Assembly (NCBI RefSeq): GCF_027913215.1
Contig: NZ_CP115784.1
Location: forward strand, 1-64,000
Reading direction: 5' to 3'
Length of the DNA stretch: 64,000 bases
From: Paracoccus aerodenitrificans
GTDB lineage: Bacteria > Pseudomonadota > Alphaproteobacteria > Rhodobacterales > Rhodobacteraceae
Numbering within the stretch: the stretch's first letter is position 1; the number at the start of each line of letters is the position of its first letter. The translations under genes and the position numbers were made by a program. The notes under the pieces were generated by a model. That model worked only from the letters and a program-made list of their open reading frames with translations. It searched no databases and was not told the DNA's origin. This document shows, piece after piece, positions 20,954 through 29,862 of this stretch.

Positions 20954-20983
20954 AAACGCCGTGCCGCATCTGGCGCGGCGTTT
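20954..20983 (+). terminator. Rho-independent terminator of glcB
   Basis: A 12-bp stem with one T-G wobble (20954-20965 with 20972-20983) and a 6-nt loop, ending in a T-rich tail (the 3' arm closes with TTT, then TTCTTTG). It lies 19 bases after the glcB stop. Confidence 0.85.
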
Positions 20984-21033
20984 TTCTTTGTGCGAAAAAC
21001 AACTATCTGTTTCAAAATTTATCGAAGAAACCT

Positions 21034-21945
21034 ATGGCCTATCTCGACAATATCCGCACCTTCGTTCGTGTTTACGATCTTGGCTCCATGTCTGCCGCCG
21101 CACGGGATTTGCGGATTTCGGCGGCCGTGGCGTCGTCGCGGATCTCTCAGCTTGAGGAACATCTGGGCGTCAGGCTGTTCCAGCGAACCACGCGCATGCT
21201 GAACCCGACCGAGCAGGGGCAGATCTTCTATCCCGGCGCGGTGCGTATCCTTGAGGCGGTGGACGAGGCCGAGGCGGAAATCAGCGATGTGACGGAAAAC
21301 CCGCGCGGCACATTGTATATCGCGGCACCTCTGGGCGTCGGTCAGCGCCTGATTGCGCCTGCCGTGCCAATGTTCCGCGAGAAATATCCCGAGATCAAGA
21401 TAAGGCTGCGCCTTTCTGACCGGAAGCTGGATATCACCGCCGAGGGTCTGGACGCGGCGTTCATCATTGGCCAGCCAGAGGATTCCTCGCTGCGCATCCG
21501 CAAGATCGCGGATTGCCCGCGCATTCTGTGCGCCTCGCCCGATTATCTGGCCCGTCGCGGGCATCCCAGAACCAGCGCCGAGCTGGTGGGGGACAAGCAC
21601 GACTGCCTGAATCTCCGTTTCCCCGGTGCCCCAGAGTTTCAATGGCCGCTTCAGAGCGCCGACGGCATCAAGCGCATCCCCGTTGTCGGGCCTCTGGAAT
21701 GCGATCACGGAGAGGTGCTGACCGGATGGGCTCTGGCAGGGATGGGGATCGCGCTGAAGCCGGTCTTTGAGGTGGTCGATCATCTCAAGGCGCGGCGTCT
21801 GGTTAACGTTTTGCCGAAAGAGCCGCCTTTGCCGGTGCAGATGGCATGCCTGTATACGCATCGCAGGCGGCAGGACCCAAAAACGCGGCTGTTTATCGAC
21901 TTTATCGTCGATCATATCCAGAAAGCCCTGCGCGAATCGGCCTGA
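21034..21945 (+). CDS. LysR-family transcriptional regulator
   Basis: The 303-residue product has an N-terminal winged helix (about 1-60: FVRVYDLGSMSAAARDLRISAAVASSRISQLEEHLGVRLFQR) and a C-terminal periplasmic-binding-like effector domain (about 90-300). LysR proteins usually respond to a metabolite of the pathway they control. It is co-oriented with allE, the NCS2 permease and glcB, but a terminator separates it from glcB, so it likely has its own promoter. Whether it controls these genes is inference. Confidence 0.88.
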   Translation: MAYLDNIRTFVRVYDLGSMSAAARDLRISAAVASSRISQLEEHLGVRLFQRTTRMLNPTEQGQIFYPGAVRILEAVDEAEAEISDVTENPRGTLYIAAPLGVGQRLIAPAVPMFREKYPEIKIRLRLSDRKLDITAEGLDAAFIIGQPEDSSLRIRKIADCPRILCASPDYLARRGHPRTSAELVGDKHDCLNLRFPGAPEFQWPLQSADGIKRIPVVGPLECDHGEVLTGWALAGMGIALKPVFEVVDHLKARRLVNVLPKEPPLPVQMACLYTHRRRQDPKTRLFIDFIVDHIQKALRESA

Positions 21946-21955
21946 GCCGGGCCGG

Positions 21956-22843
21956 TCAGCTTTTCCAGCTTCGCAATGCGCTGAGCACCGCATCCGACAG
22001 ATCGCCCATCCGCGCCAGAAGATGTTCTCTTTGCAGGCCGCTGCCGCCTTTTTCGCTTGCAGGGTCGTCCAGCCGGTTGATCAGCCGCATCAGACGGCGG
22101 CGATGGATCCCGGTCGCCCATTGGACCGGATCGGCGATCAGCCCCGCGAATGTCGTGATCAATGAGGCGATCAGCGCCAGAACGATGCCGGTCGCGATGA
22201 CTTCCCAGGGCGAAAGCTCGACCGGGAAGGCCCAGTACCAGGCCCGGCCCATCCGCTCTCCTAGCCAGAAATTATCCACGGCAGAGCCATACGCCCTCAT
22301 CTCGGCCAGCGGTCCTGTCAGAGAAATCACGCCGGGCGTCGCGCGGCTGAACAGAACCAGTCCGGCGACCAGAACGATCAGGGATGTCGTGATTTCCGCG
22401 ACGGCGTTGCGCAGTTCAGCATAGGCCGAGATCTCACGCCGGATGGTGTCCTGCGAGGCGGCGGGGCCTAGGCCCTTTTCCTTAAGCTGACGGAAAAACA
22501 CCAGCAGATCGGCCTCGATACGCTGCGCGACATCGGAGGTCAGGAAGATCTGACGCGCGGCCAGCCATGCTCCGGCACGTTTCGCGCCAAGCAGCGACAG
22601 AAGCGAGGCGATCAGCCGGATGATCAGGAAAAGCGGCGACAACGCGACATTCAGCGGCGCCCGCAAGATATCCCAGCCAAGGGCCGCGCGATGCAGCGCA
22701 ATGGTTTCCCGGATACCGTAACGTGCGCGGACGAAGCGACGGATCTCTGCCTCTCTGGCGCGGATCAGCCCGGTTTCGTCCCGCCCGCTGATGACCGGAC
22801 GCGAGGGGAGAGCGGCGCTTTGGCTTTTTCCGGCGTCGTTCAT
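21956..22843 (-). CDS. Conserved hypothetical membrane protein
   Basis: The 295-residue product is not recognised with confidence. It has an N-terminal soluble stretch (about 1-60), a hydrophobic segment near 65-90 (PLFLIIRLIASLLSLLGA), a strong pair around 153-170 (EITTSLIVLVAGLVLF) and 218-245 (VIATGIVLALIASLITTFAGLIADPVQW), and a basic helix IHRRRLMRLINRLDD afterwards. It is likely an inner-membrane protein. It converges with the LysR gene (10 bp apart) and is divergent from the ileS leader. Confidence 0.7.
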   Translation of the reverse strand: MNDAGKSQSAALPSRPVISGRDETGLIRAREAEIRRFVRARYGIRETIALHRAALGWDILRAPLNVALSPLFLIIRLIASLLSLLGAKRAGAWLAARQIFLTSDVAQRIEADLLVFFRQLKEKGLGPAASQDTIRREISAYAELRNAVAEITTSLIVLVAGLVLFSRATPGVISLTGPLAEMRAYGSAVDNFWLGERMGRAWYWAFPVELSPWEVIATGIVLALIASLITTFAGLIADPVQWATGIHRRRLMRLINRLDDPASEKGGSGLQREHLLARMGDLSDAVLSALRSWKS

Positions 22844-22927
22844 GCTGCACTTTGCTGTTCGGGCGGCTTTCCCTTGCAGATAGGGTGATTGCCGGGTCAG
22901 ACAAGGGCCGCGGAAGGCAGTCTCGGC

Positions 22928-22956
22928 TTGCGGGTGCCGTCTGTGGTTTTTATATA
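22928..22956 (+). promoter_or_regulatory. Promoter of the ileS leader
   Basis: TTGCGG (-35, 22928-22933), a 17-bp spacer and TATATA (-10, 22951-22956) form a near-ideal housekeeping promoter. Nine bases after the -10 box comes an ATG (22966), so transcripts would begin 0-3 bases before, or at, that codon. Confidence 0.7.
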
Positions 22957-22965
22957 GCTTCCAAG

Positions 22966-23013
22966 ATGTTCAGAACGGGCCGGATCATACGAATTATCCG
23001 CCCGGTGGCGTAG
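22966..23013 (+). CDS. Putative ileS leader peptide with four isoleucine codons
   Basis: The ORF encodes MFRTGRIIRIIRPVA. Four of its 15 codons are isoleucine (ATC ATA, then ATT ATC), including the rare ATA, and they lie just before a terminator hairpin in front of isoleucyl-tRNA synthetase. The start has no ribosome-binding site but sits where transcription should begin, so it would be translated leaderless, as is known for trpL of Sinorhizobium. The TAG stop (23011-23013) is the first codon of the hairpin loop. This is the expected form of a charged-tRNA-Ile sensor; function is inferred. Confidence 0.65.
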   Translation: MFRTGRIIRIIRPVA

Positions 23014-23036
23014 GGGTTCCGCGCCGCCGGGATTTT
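23001..23036 (+). promoter_or_regulatory. ileS attenuator terminator hairpin
   Basis: A 10-bp stem with one wobble (23001-23010 with 23022-23031) and an 11-nt loop is followed by ATTTTG. An alternative hairpin pairs 22976-22980 and 22982-22985 with 22996-23004 (9 bp, one bulged C) and takes up the first four bases of the terminator's 5' arm. A ribosome waiting at the Ile codons would cover the 5' arm and allow read-through into ileS, which starts at 23071. The exact mechanism is inference. Confidence 0.65.
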
Positions 23037-23070
23037 GTGTGCCTGTTCTAAACCCGAAGGATTCCCGCCG

Positions 23071-25998
23071 ATGAGCGATACCCCCGACTACCGCGACACC
23101 GTTTTCCTGCCTCAGACCGATTTCCCGATGCGTGCCGGCCTGCCGCAACGCGAACCCGAATGGCTGGAGCGTTGGGCGCGGCTGAATATCTATGACACGC
23201 TGCGGGGCCGGAGTGAGGGGCGCAAGCCCTTCATCCTGCATGACGGCCCTCCTTACGCGAACGGAAATCTGCATATCGGCCACGCGCTGAACAAGGTGCT
23301 GAAGGATTTCATCACCCGCTCGCAGCAGATGATGGGTCGTGATGCGCGTTACGTGCCGGGTTGGGATTGCCACGGCCTGCCGATCGAATGGAAGATCGAG
23401 GAACAGTATCGCCAGAAGGGCATGGACAAGGACGCCGTGGACACGGTCGAGTTCCGGCAGGAATGCCGCAATTTCGCCGATCACTGGATCGATGTGCAGC
23501 GTGAAGAGTTCAAGCGGCTCGGTGTGACCGGGAAATGGGACGATCCTTATCTGACGATGAATTACCACGCCGAGGCGGTGATCGCGGCGGAGTTCATGAA
23601 GCTGCTGATGAATGGCTCGCTTTATCAGGGGTCGAAGCCGGTGATGTGGTCTCCGGTGGAAAAGACCGCTCTGGCCGAGGCGGAGGTCGAGTATCACGAC
23701 CATACCAGCCATACGATCTGGGTGCGGTTCCCGGTGCTGACGTCGCAGGGTATTTTCGTGAAAGAGAAAGACGCCAGCGTCGTGATCTGGACCACGACGC
23801 CCTGGACGATCCCGCAGAACCGCGCCGTCGCGTTCAACCCCGAGATCGGCTATGGGCTTTATCGCGTGGGCGAGGTGGCGGAGAATGCGACCGCGCAGCC
23901 CGGTGAGTTGCTGGTGCTGGCCGATGCTCTGGCCGAAAGCGTGCTGCAGGCGGCGAAGGTGGAAAGCCATGAGCGGGTCGGTGATGTGACGAGCGGGGAT
24001 CTGGAAGGGCTGATGCTTGCCCATCCGCTCCGGGGCGTTGAGAATGCGCAGGGTGAATGGGATTACGATGTCCCGATGCTGCCCGGTGATCATGTGACCG
24101 ACGAGGCCGGGACGGGTTTCGTCCATACTGCGCCAAGCCACGGTGACGATGACTATCAGCTTGGTCTGAAATTCGGCCTTCCGATGACCTATAACGTCGA
24201 GCCGGATGGCAGCTATCGCGCCGATCTCCCGATCTTCGGGGGTGAAGCGATCATACAGCCCGATGGCAAGGACGGTCCGGCCAATGTCAGCGTGATCAAG
24301 AATCTCGCATGGGCGGGAAAGCTGCTGGCCAAGGGGAAGATCAAGCACAGCTATCCGCATAGCTGGCGGTCGAAAGCGCCTCTGATCTATCGCAATACCG
24401 CGCAGTGGTTTGCGGCCATCGACAAGCCCCTGGATGACGGCATGGGCGAATATGGCGACACGATCCGCCAGCGCGCGCTGACCAGCATCGACGATCTGGT
24501 CAAATGGACGCCGCGGACGGGGCGGAACCGGATTCATTCGATGGTCGAGAACCGGCCCGACTGGGTGCTGTCGCGGCAGCGGGCTTGGGGTGTGCCGCTG
24601 ACCTGTTTCGTGCGCAAGGGCGTGAAGCCTGACGCGGAGGGTTTCCTGCTGCGCGATGAGCGCGTGAATACCCGTATCGCCGAGGCGTTTGAGAAGGACG
24701 GCGCGGATGCGTGGTATCAGCCGGGCTTCAAGGAACAGGTGCTGGACGGTATCGTAAACCCCGACGAATACGATCAGGTCATGGATGTGCTGGATGTCTG
24801 GTTCGATTCAGGCTCGACCCATGCTTTCGTGATCCGCGACCGAGAGGATGGCGCGGCGGACGGGATTGCCGATCTTTATCTGGAAGGCACCGATCAGCAT
24901 CGCGGCTGGTTCCAGTCCTCGTTGTTACAGGCGAGCGCCACCAGGGGACGTGCGCCTTATCGTGGCGTGCTGACGCATGGATTCACGCTGGATGAGAAGG
25001 GCATGAAAATGTCCAAATCTCTGGGCAACACCATCGTGCCGGCCGAGGTCATCAAGCAATATGGCGCGGATATCCTGCGGCTCTGGGTGGCTCAGGTGGA
25101 TTACACCGCCGACAGCCGCATCGGGCCGGAGATCCTGAAAGGCACCGCCGACAGCTATCGCCGCCTGCGCAATACGCTGCGCTTTATGCTGGGAAATCTC
25201 GCTGGATTCAGCGATGCCGAACGCGTCGATCCCGGCCAGATGCCGGAACTGGAGCAATGGGTGCTGCACCGGCTTGCGCAACTGGATCATAGGGTCCGGC
25301 AGGGTTACGATGCCTATGATTTCCAGGGCGTATTCCAGGCGCTGTTCCAGTTTGCGACGGTGGATCTGTCGTCCTTCTATTTCGACATCAGGAAGGATGC
25401 GCTGTACTGCGATGCGCCGGACAGTTTGCGTCGGCGCTCGGCGCGGACGGTGCTGGACCTGCTGTTCCACCGGCTTGTGACCTGGCTGGCCCCGATCCTG
25501 CCCTTCACGATGGAGGATGTCTGGCTGTCCCGTTTCCCGTCAGAGGATGACAGCGTGCATTTGCATGACTTCCCCCAGACGCCTGCCGATTGGCTGAATG
25601 AGCCTCTGGCCGTGAAATGGGATGGCATGCGCCGCGCCCGCCGCGTGGTCACGGCGGCGCTTGAGCTGAAGCGGACCGACAAGACCATCGGCGCCAGCCT
25701 TGAGGCCGCGCCTGTCGTCCATGTGCGCGACGATGAGATTCTGGCAGCGCTGAAATCGGTCAGTTTCGAGGATATCTGCATCACCTCGGATCTTTATCTC
25801 ACCGCAGATCCGGTTCCGGACGAAGCGTTCCGCATGCCGGATATTCCGGGTATCGGCGTGGTCTTCGAACGCGCCGAGGGCGAAAAATGCCAGCGTTGCT
25901 GGAAGATCCTGCCCGATGTCGGCAGCCATGATCATCCGGGCGTCTGCGCCAGATGTGATGCGGCGCTTGCCGGTGCAGGTGTGGAAATCCCCGCATGA
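23071..25998 (+). CDS. ileS: Isoleucyl-tRNA synthetase
   Basis: IleRS charges tRNA-Ile and edits mischarged valine. The 975-residue class I enzyme has the HIGH motif at 68-71 (PYANGNLHIGHALNK), the KMSKS motif at 646-650, an editing domain between them (TTTPWTIPQNRAVAFNP), and a C-terminal zinc finger (CQRCW ... CARC). The start MSDTPDY follows AGGATTCCCGCCG. Only the C-terminal region differs from housekeeping enzymes in minor ways; nothing suggests the mupirocin-resistant type. Expression is probably set by the leader described upstream. Confidence 0.97.
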   Translation: MSDTPDYRDTVFLPQTDFPMRAGLPQREPEWLERWARLNIYDTLRGRSEGRKPFILHDGPPYANGNLHIGHALNKVLKDFITRSQQMMGRDARYVPGWDCHGLPIEWKIEEQYRQKGMDKDAVDTVEFRQECRNFADHWIDVQREEFKRLGVTGKWDDPYLTMNYHAEAVIAAEFMKLLMNGSLYQGSKPVMWSPVEKTALAEAEVEYHDHTSHTIWVRFPVLTSQGIFVKEKDASVVIWTTTPWTIPQNRAVAFNPEIGYGLYRVGEVAENATAQPGELLVLADALAESVLQAAKVESHERVGDVTSGDLEGLMLAHPLRGVENAQGEWDYDVPMLPGDHVTDEAGTGFVHTAPSHGDDDYQLGLKFGLPMTYNVEPDGSYRADLPIFGGEAIIQPDGKDGPANVSVIKNLAWAGKLLAKGKIKHSYPHSWRSKAPLIYRNTAQWFAAIDKPLDDGMGEYGDTIRQRALTSIDDLVKWTPRTGRNRIHSMVENRPDWVLSRQRAWGVPLTCFVRKGVKPDAEGFLLRDERVNTRIAEAFEKDGADAWYQPGFKEQVLDGIVNPDEYDQVMDVLDVWFDSGSTHAFVIRDREDGAADGIADLYLEGTDQHRGWFQSSLLQASATRGRAPYRGVLTHGFTLDEKGMKMSKSLGNTIVPAEVIKQYGADILRLWVAQVDYTADSRIGPEILKGTADSYRRLRNTLRFMLGNLAGFSDAERVDPGQMPELEQWVLHRLAQLDHRVRQGYDAYDFQGVFQALFQFATVDLSSFYFDIRKDALYCDAPDSLRRRSARTVLDLLFHRLVTWLAPILPFTMEDVWLSRFPSEDDSVHLHDFPQTPADWLNEPLAVKWDGMRRARRVVTAALELKRTDKTIGASLEAAPVVHVRDDEILAALKSVSFEDICITSDLYLTADPVPDEAFRMPDIPGIGVVFERAEGEKCQRCWKILPDVGSHDHPGVCARCDAALAGAGVEIPA

Positions 25999-26005
25999 AT
26001 ATCAA

Positions 26006-26032
26006 AGGACGCCGCGCGAAATGCGGCGTCCT
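26006..26032 (+). terminator. Terminator hairpin after ileS
   Basis: A perfect 10-bp stem (26006-26015 with 26023-26032) and a 7-nt loop lie 8 bases after the ileS stop, between convergent genes. The T-tail is short, so termination strength is uncertain. Confidence 0.65.
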
Positions 26033-26070
26033 GTAAGCTTGGAGCGGGATTGGTAGGGTAGGCGGCAGCC

Positions 26071-27339
26071 TCAGGACCGCCACCATCCCGCGCGTTTGAT
26101 CTTCTGCCGAAGGATCTGTTCCTTTTTGGGAAGATGCGCCCGGTCGAAAAGAGGTCTCAGATCATTTCGACCGTGACGCTCAAAGATAAGCTGCCGTGCG
26201 GGTGACCAGTTCTGCAGCAGCTTCGCGACATCCGGGGCCTCTGCCGCCCGTTCAAGCGCATCGACACATTCGTCGCTTTCCCGTGCATATAGCAGCGGCA
26301 GCTTCCTCCAGTGGCACGCCACCTCACCATCAAGTGCGGCTGCCTCTGGCCCGGGCCGTCCGCCGCCAAGGCTGTGGATCACCAGCGGCAGGGTGATCTG
26401 ATCCAGCCAGGGATCGAGAACCTGCGCGGCAAGAGCCTCACCGGGATCGTCACAGATCGCCCGTGCCCATTTCAGAAAGCGTTTCCCGAATTCTGCCGGG
26501 TCGGAACCATAGAACCAGCCGGCGTTGAAATAGAGATAACGCTCCCAATGCTCGTCAGGCTGGGACAGTTCCAGAGAACTGTCGAACTCCAGCCCGAACC
26601 GCTCGTAAAGCGAGCGCCAGATCTCGGTGAAGCCGGGTCCGTAAAGCGGTGGCTTCGGCCATGTCCCCTCGCGCCGCATCGAGGCAGAGGGGCGGCTGAA
26701 ATCCAGTGCAATCTGATCCAGCGGGCCGGTGATCAGCGTGTCGGTATCGAAGAAGATGAAGTTCTCATTCTCGGGCATGACCGCCAGAGCTTCGATCTTG
26801 TTGCCATAGGGATAGGCTGCGCCGAAATGCCTGGCGGTGAATGGGGTGATTTCGGCACCACGCGCCAGCAGGACTTCGCGTGCGGCATCAGACAGACCCG
26901 TATTCTGCTTAGCCCAGGCTTCTTCCGGGCGCGGTTCCGCAACGATCAGGCGACCGTGCCATCCCGGCGCATTCGCCCGCAGCGATTCGGTAAATAGCGC
27001 GGCCTCATATTCCAGACGGCCCGCCTGCGCGACGATCAGGATGTTGAAAGGCGATAACTCAGTGGCAGGGGCGGGGTCCGATGCATCGGGCATGGCTGTG
27101 CCTGCGCGAGATTCGATGGGAAGGGGGAAGACACACGGCGGCTGGGTCCGCTGTTTGACGGGTACGGGTTTTTCCGGTTTGGCTGTTGTCTTCGACTTCT
27201 GCTTTTGACGGGCTGCCTCTTTCTCGGCCCGCGCTGCGGCATTTGCCTCTCTCCTGGCGCGATTGGCGGCGTTTTTTGCCCGGCGAGCGACTTTTTCCGA
27301 TTCGGAAAGATCCGGCTTTTTTTTCGGATTTTCGGTCAT
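26071..27339 (-). CDS. Glycosyltransferase-like protein with lysine/alanine-rich N-terminus
   Basis: The 422-residue product has a highly basic, probably disordered or coiled N-terminal stretch (about 1-70, rich in K, A, R, E), then a globular part. This contains NILIVAQAGRLEYEAALFTESLRANAPGW and FIFFDTDTLITGPLDQI, where DTD resembles the metal/nucleotide-sugar binding DxD motif of GT-A glycosyltransferases. A second conserved region reads YLYFNAGWFYG. No signal peptide is seen. The ATG at 27339 is chosen over a TTG 9 bases upstream. Substrate unknown; it stands alone and converges with ileS. Confidence 0.6.
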   Translation of the reverse strand: MTENPKKKPDLSESEKVARRAKNAANRARREANAAARAEKEAARQKQKSKTTAKPEKPVPVKQRTQPPCVFPLPIESRAGTAMPDASDPAPATELSPFNILIVAQAGRLEYEAALFTESLRANAPGWHGRLIVAEPRPEEAWAKQNTGLSDAAREVLLARGAEITPFTARHFGAAYPYGNKIEALAVMPENENFIFFDTDTLITGPLDQIALDFSRPSASMRREGTWPKPPLYGPGFTEIWRSLYERFGLEFDSSLELSQPDEHWERYLYFNAGWFYGSDPAEFGKRFLKWARAICDDPGEALAAQVLDPWLDQITLPLVIHSLGGGRPGPEAAALDGEVACHWRKLPLLYARESDECVDALERAAEAPDVAKLLQNWSPARQLIFERHGRNDLRPLFDRAHLPKKEQILRQKIKRAGWWRS

Positions 27340-27430
27340 ATTGCCCAACCGAGGAAGATCATGTCGATCATAAATATCATTAATTAACTAATATACCGCA
27401 TGCAGGGTTAGTTGCAATTTCAGCCTTCTT

Positions 27431-28180
27431 TTAATCTTCGATTGATTTAATCGAACTGTCGGGTTGGCCTGCGATCCAGTAGCCTGCGGCTTTCATCCAT
27501 GCCTTGTCGTGGCCCTTTTCAAGAAACCATTGACGGATGGTCTTTGCGACCCTTGCTTCTGTGGCGATCCAGATGAAACACTGATCCGGAATCGTCAGAT
27601 CCTTCAGCGCCTCAATGAAAGGCGCTTCATCGGCGGCCTGCGAATCCGGGCGGTGAAGCCAGTGTGAATCGACCTGTGTCGCGCCGGTGAATTGCTGTTC
27701 GTCTTCGGCTCCGGGGACGGCGACGACTGTTGTGATCCGGGTTGAGGCCGGTGTCTCTTCGACCTTGCGGGCAATGGCGGGCAGGGCGGTTTCGTCGCCG
27801 ATCAGCAACCAATGGGCGATCGGGCCTTCAATGACCGCCGAGCCGCGTGGTCCTCCGATCTGAAGGATATCCCCCGGCTTCGCGCTGCGTGCCCAATCCG
27901 CCGCCGGTCCGCCGGGATGATCGAAGAAGTCGAGAACCAGCCGGTTATTCGCGGCGTCGAAACTGCGCGGCGTATATTCGCGGCGCTGCGGGTCATCCTC
28001 ATTGCCGGGCAGGGTGATCTTGACGTGATCGTCGAAACCATCGCTGACGAAACCGCTCAGCTCTTCTCCGGTCAGGGTAATGCGGATCATGCGCGGTGTC
28101 AGTTTCTCGGCTGATGCGACGGTCAGTTCCCTGCGCACAAGCTCATGCCGGATGCGATTTACGGTTGGTCGTTCTGTCAT
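27431..28180 (-). CDS. Siderophore-interacting protein / NADPH-dependent ferric-chelate reductase
   Basis: This family reduces ferric siderophores to release iron in the cytoplasm. The 249-residue product has the FAD-binding motif RREYTPRSF near 66-74, the GGPRGSAV loop and the C-terminal NAD(P)-type domain beginning HWLLIGDETALPAIARKVE, and ends with WMKAAGYWIAGQ. ATG at 28180 follows AAAGGA by 6 bases, so the shorter start is used. No siderophore uptake genes are adjacent. Confidence 0.9.
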   Translation of the reverse strand: MTERPTVNRIRHELVRRELTVASAEKLTPRMIRITLTGEELSGFVSDGFDDHVKITLPGNEDDPQRREYTPRSFDAANNRLVLDFFDHPGGPAADWARSAKPGDILQIGGPRGSAVIEGPIAHWLLIGDETALPAIARKVEETPASTRITTVVAVPGAEDEQQFTGATQVDSHWLHRPDSQAADEAPFIEALKDLTIPDQCFIWIATEARVAKTIRQWFLEKGHDKAWMKAAGYWIAGQPDSSIKSIED

Positions 28181-28316
28181 TGTCATTCCTTTCACCGCGC
28201 CGGGCCTGCTGCCAGCGATGTCACCCGCGCTGAGAGACTAGGGCTTACGAGGCAGAGCTGCAATGAACCCTCACTGAAACCCGGGAAATCGCCCGAAAGG
28301 ATCGCAGGAATGAGAA

Positions 28317-28344
28317 GGGACGGGACCATATATGGCCCCGTCCC
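28317..28344. terminator. Hairpin between phoA and the ferric reductase gene
   Basis: GGGACGGG (28317-28324) pairs with CCCGTCCC (28337-28344) around a self-complementary CCATATATGG centre. It lies 21 bases past the phoA stop on the minus strand. Only a weak T-rich tail follows, so it is a possible terminator of phoA. Confidence 0.5.
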
Positions 28345-28365
28345 GGTTTTGCGTTAATGCCACGC

Positions 28366-29862
28366 TTATTCAGCGGAGATGGCTTTGTTCATGACGTGGA
28401 AGATCACGTTCTGCTCGATCACGCCGCGGAACAGATGTGCCCAGGGGCCGGTAGCCATCACGGCGACATCCTCGCCGGAATGGGTCTCATCGGTTCCCGG
28501 AATCAGCGCCTGCTGAAGGTAATCGACATTGGTCGCTTCTTCCTCGGTCAGGTCGGGACGCGAGCCGGTATAATCGTTCTCACCCTCTTCCTGATGCAGG
28601 ACCGAGCCGGGGCCGTTCAGATAGCCGGCGACGGTGTAAGGCTTTCCGTCGAGACCCATATTCGGCTCTTCAGTGTGCTCGTTGCCGTTATCGTCGATCT
28701 GGTAGCAAAGGCCGGTGACCGGCGAGCCGATACCGCAATAGCCGTTGAAAGCGATGGAATGTTCGTGATCAGCGGTGACGACGATCAGCGTTTCTTCCGG
28801 GTTCACCATCTCGACAGCCTTCTGGATGGCCTCGGCGAAGGCGGCACCGTCCTGCACGGCACGCGACAGGTTGCCGGCATGGTTGCCGTGATCGACGCGG
28901 CCTGCCTCGACCTGAAGATAGAAGCCGTCTTCGTTATTCGACAGGTTGTTGATGGCCATCTCGGTCATCTCGGCCAGCGAGGGCTCGTCGGTGCGGTCGG
29001 CCTCATATTCCATGTGGCTGGCTTCGAAGAGACCCAGTACCGGCTGCGCAGGATCGGCAGCAGCAGCGGTCTCGGCGTTCCAGACATATTGCCAGCCTTT
29101 GCCCTCGACCTCTTCGATCAGGTTGCGGTCGTCGGTGCGACGGCCTTCATCGCCTTCATCATCGGTGATGCCGTTCGGCAGGAAGTGGCGGCGGCCACCG
29201 CCCATTGCGAAATCGACGGTTCCCGCGTCAATGGCATCGACCAGCTGAGCGGCGATGTCCTTTTGGGCGCAGTTCTCGGGAAGCAGCGTATTGTCTTCCC
29301 AGTCGCGATTGGCGGTCTTTGCATAGACAGCGGCCGGAGTGGCGTGGGTGATGCGGGCGGTCGAGACGATACCGACGGACTTGCCCATATCCGAGACGAT
29401 CTCGGAGAAGGTGGTCAGCCCGGCGCTCGCAGCCGAATCGCAGCTATTATATTCACCGGCATCCGAGATATTGATGATGCCGTTACGCGACTTGATGCCG
29501 GTATTCATGGCACTGGCGGTCGGAGCCGAGTCAGGCGTCTGCCCGTTGGTCGTATAGGTTTTCACCAGAGCCAGGTTCGGGAATGTTTCCTGCGGAAGGA
29601 CGTGATCCTCGCCGTTGCCGCCAGCCTGCTGGCCGACCCAGAGGCGGGTTGCATAGTTGGTGCCGATGCCATTGCCATCGGCAATGAACAGGATGACGTT
29701 CTTGGCGCGGTTGGTATTGGGCTGAACAGCGGCCAGTTCCTCAAGACGCGCCTGCGCGTCCGTGAACCACTGGTCGTCCTGTTGAGCGATTTCGACCTGA
29801 GCAAGCGCACTTGTAGCAAGGAAGGCGCCGACAGAGGTCGCGGCAGCGATGCGAAGTAACAT
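28366..29862 (-). CDS. phoA: Alkaline phosphatase
   Basis: Alkaline phosphatase releases phosphate from organic esters in the periplasm. The 498-residue product has a signal peptide (about 1-21, ending TSALA-Q), metal-ligand region VILFIADGNG around 57-64, the phosphoserine nucleophile in TPDSAPTASA (Ser 112), the GGGRRHFLPN segment, and later metal histidines in GRVDHGNHAG and TADHEHS. CCGGAGATTATC precedes the ATG. Expected to respond to phosphate limitation, but no convincing PhoB box was seen upstream. Confidence 0.94.
   Translation of the reverse strand: MLLRIAAATSVGAFLATSALAQVEIAQQDDQWFTDAQARLEELAAVQPNTNRAKNVILFIADGNGIGTNYATRLWVGQQAGGNGEDHVLPQETFPNLALVKTYTTNGQTPDSAPTASAMNTGIKSRNGIINISDAGEYNSCDSAASAGLTTFSEIVSDMGKSVGIVSTARITHATPAAVYAKTANRDWEDNTLLPENCAQKDIAAQLVDAIDAGTVDFAMGGGRRHFLPNGITDDEGDEGRRTDDRNLIEEVEGKGWQYVWNAETAAAADPAQPVLGLFEASHMEYEADRTDEPSLAEMTEMAINNLSNNEDGFYLQVEAGRVDHGNHAGNLSRAVQDGAAFAEAIQKAVEMVNPEETLIVVTADHEHSIAFNGYCGIGSPVTGLCYQIDDNGNEHTEEPNMGLDGKPYTVAGYLNGPGSVLHQEEGENDYTGSRPDLTEEEATNVDYLQQALIPGTDETHSGEDVAVMATGPWAHLFRGVIEQNVIFHVMNKAISAE

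Noticed and set aside
28357..29859. A 500-residue plus-strand frame opposite phoA
   Set aside because: It mirrors the alkaline phosphatase gene, which has a signal peptide and all catalytic motifs. The antisense product matches nothing.
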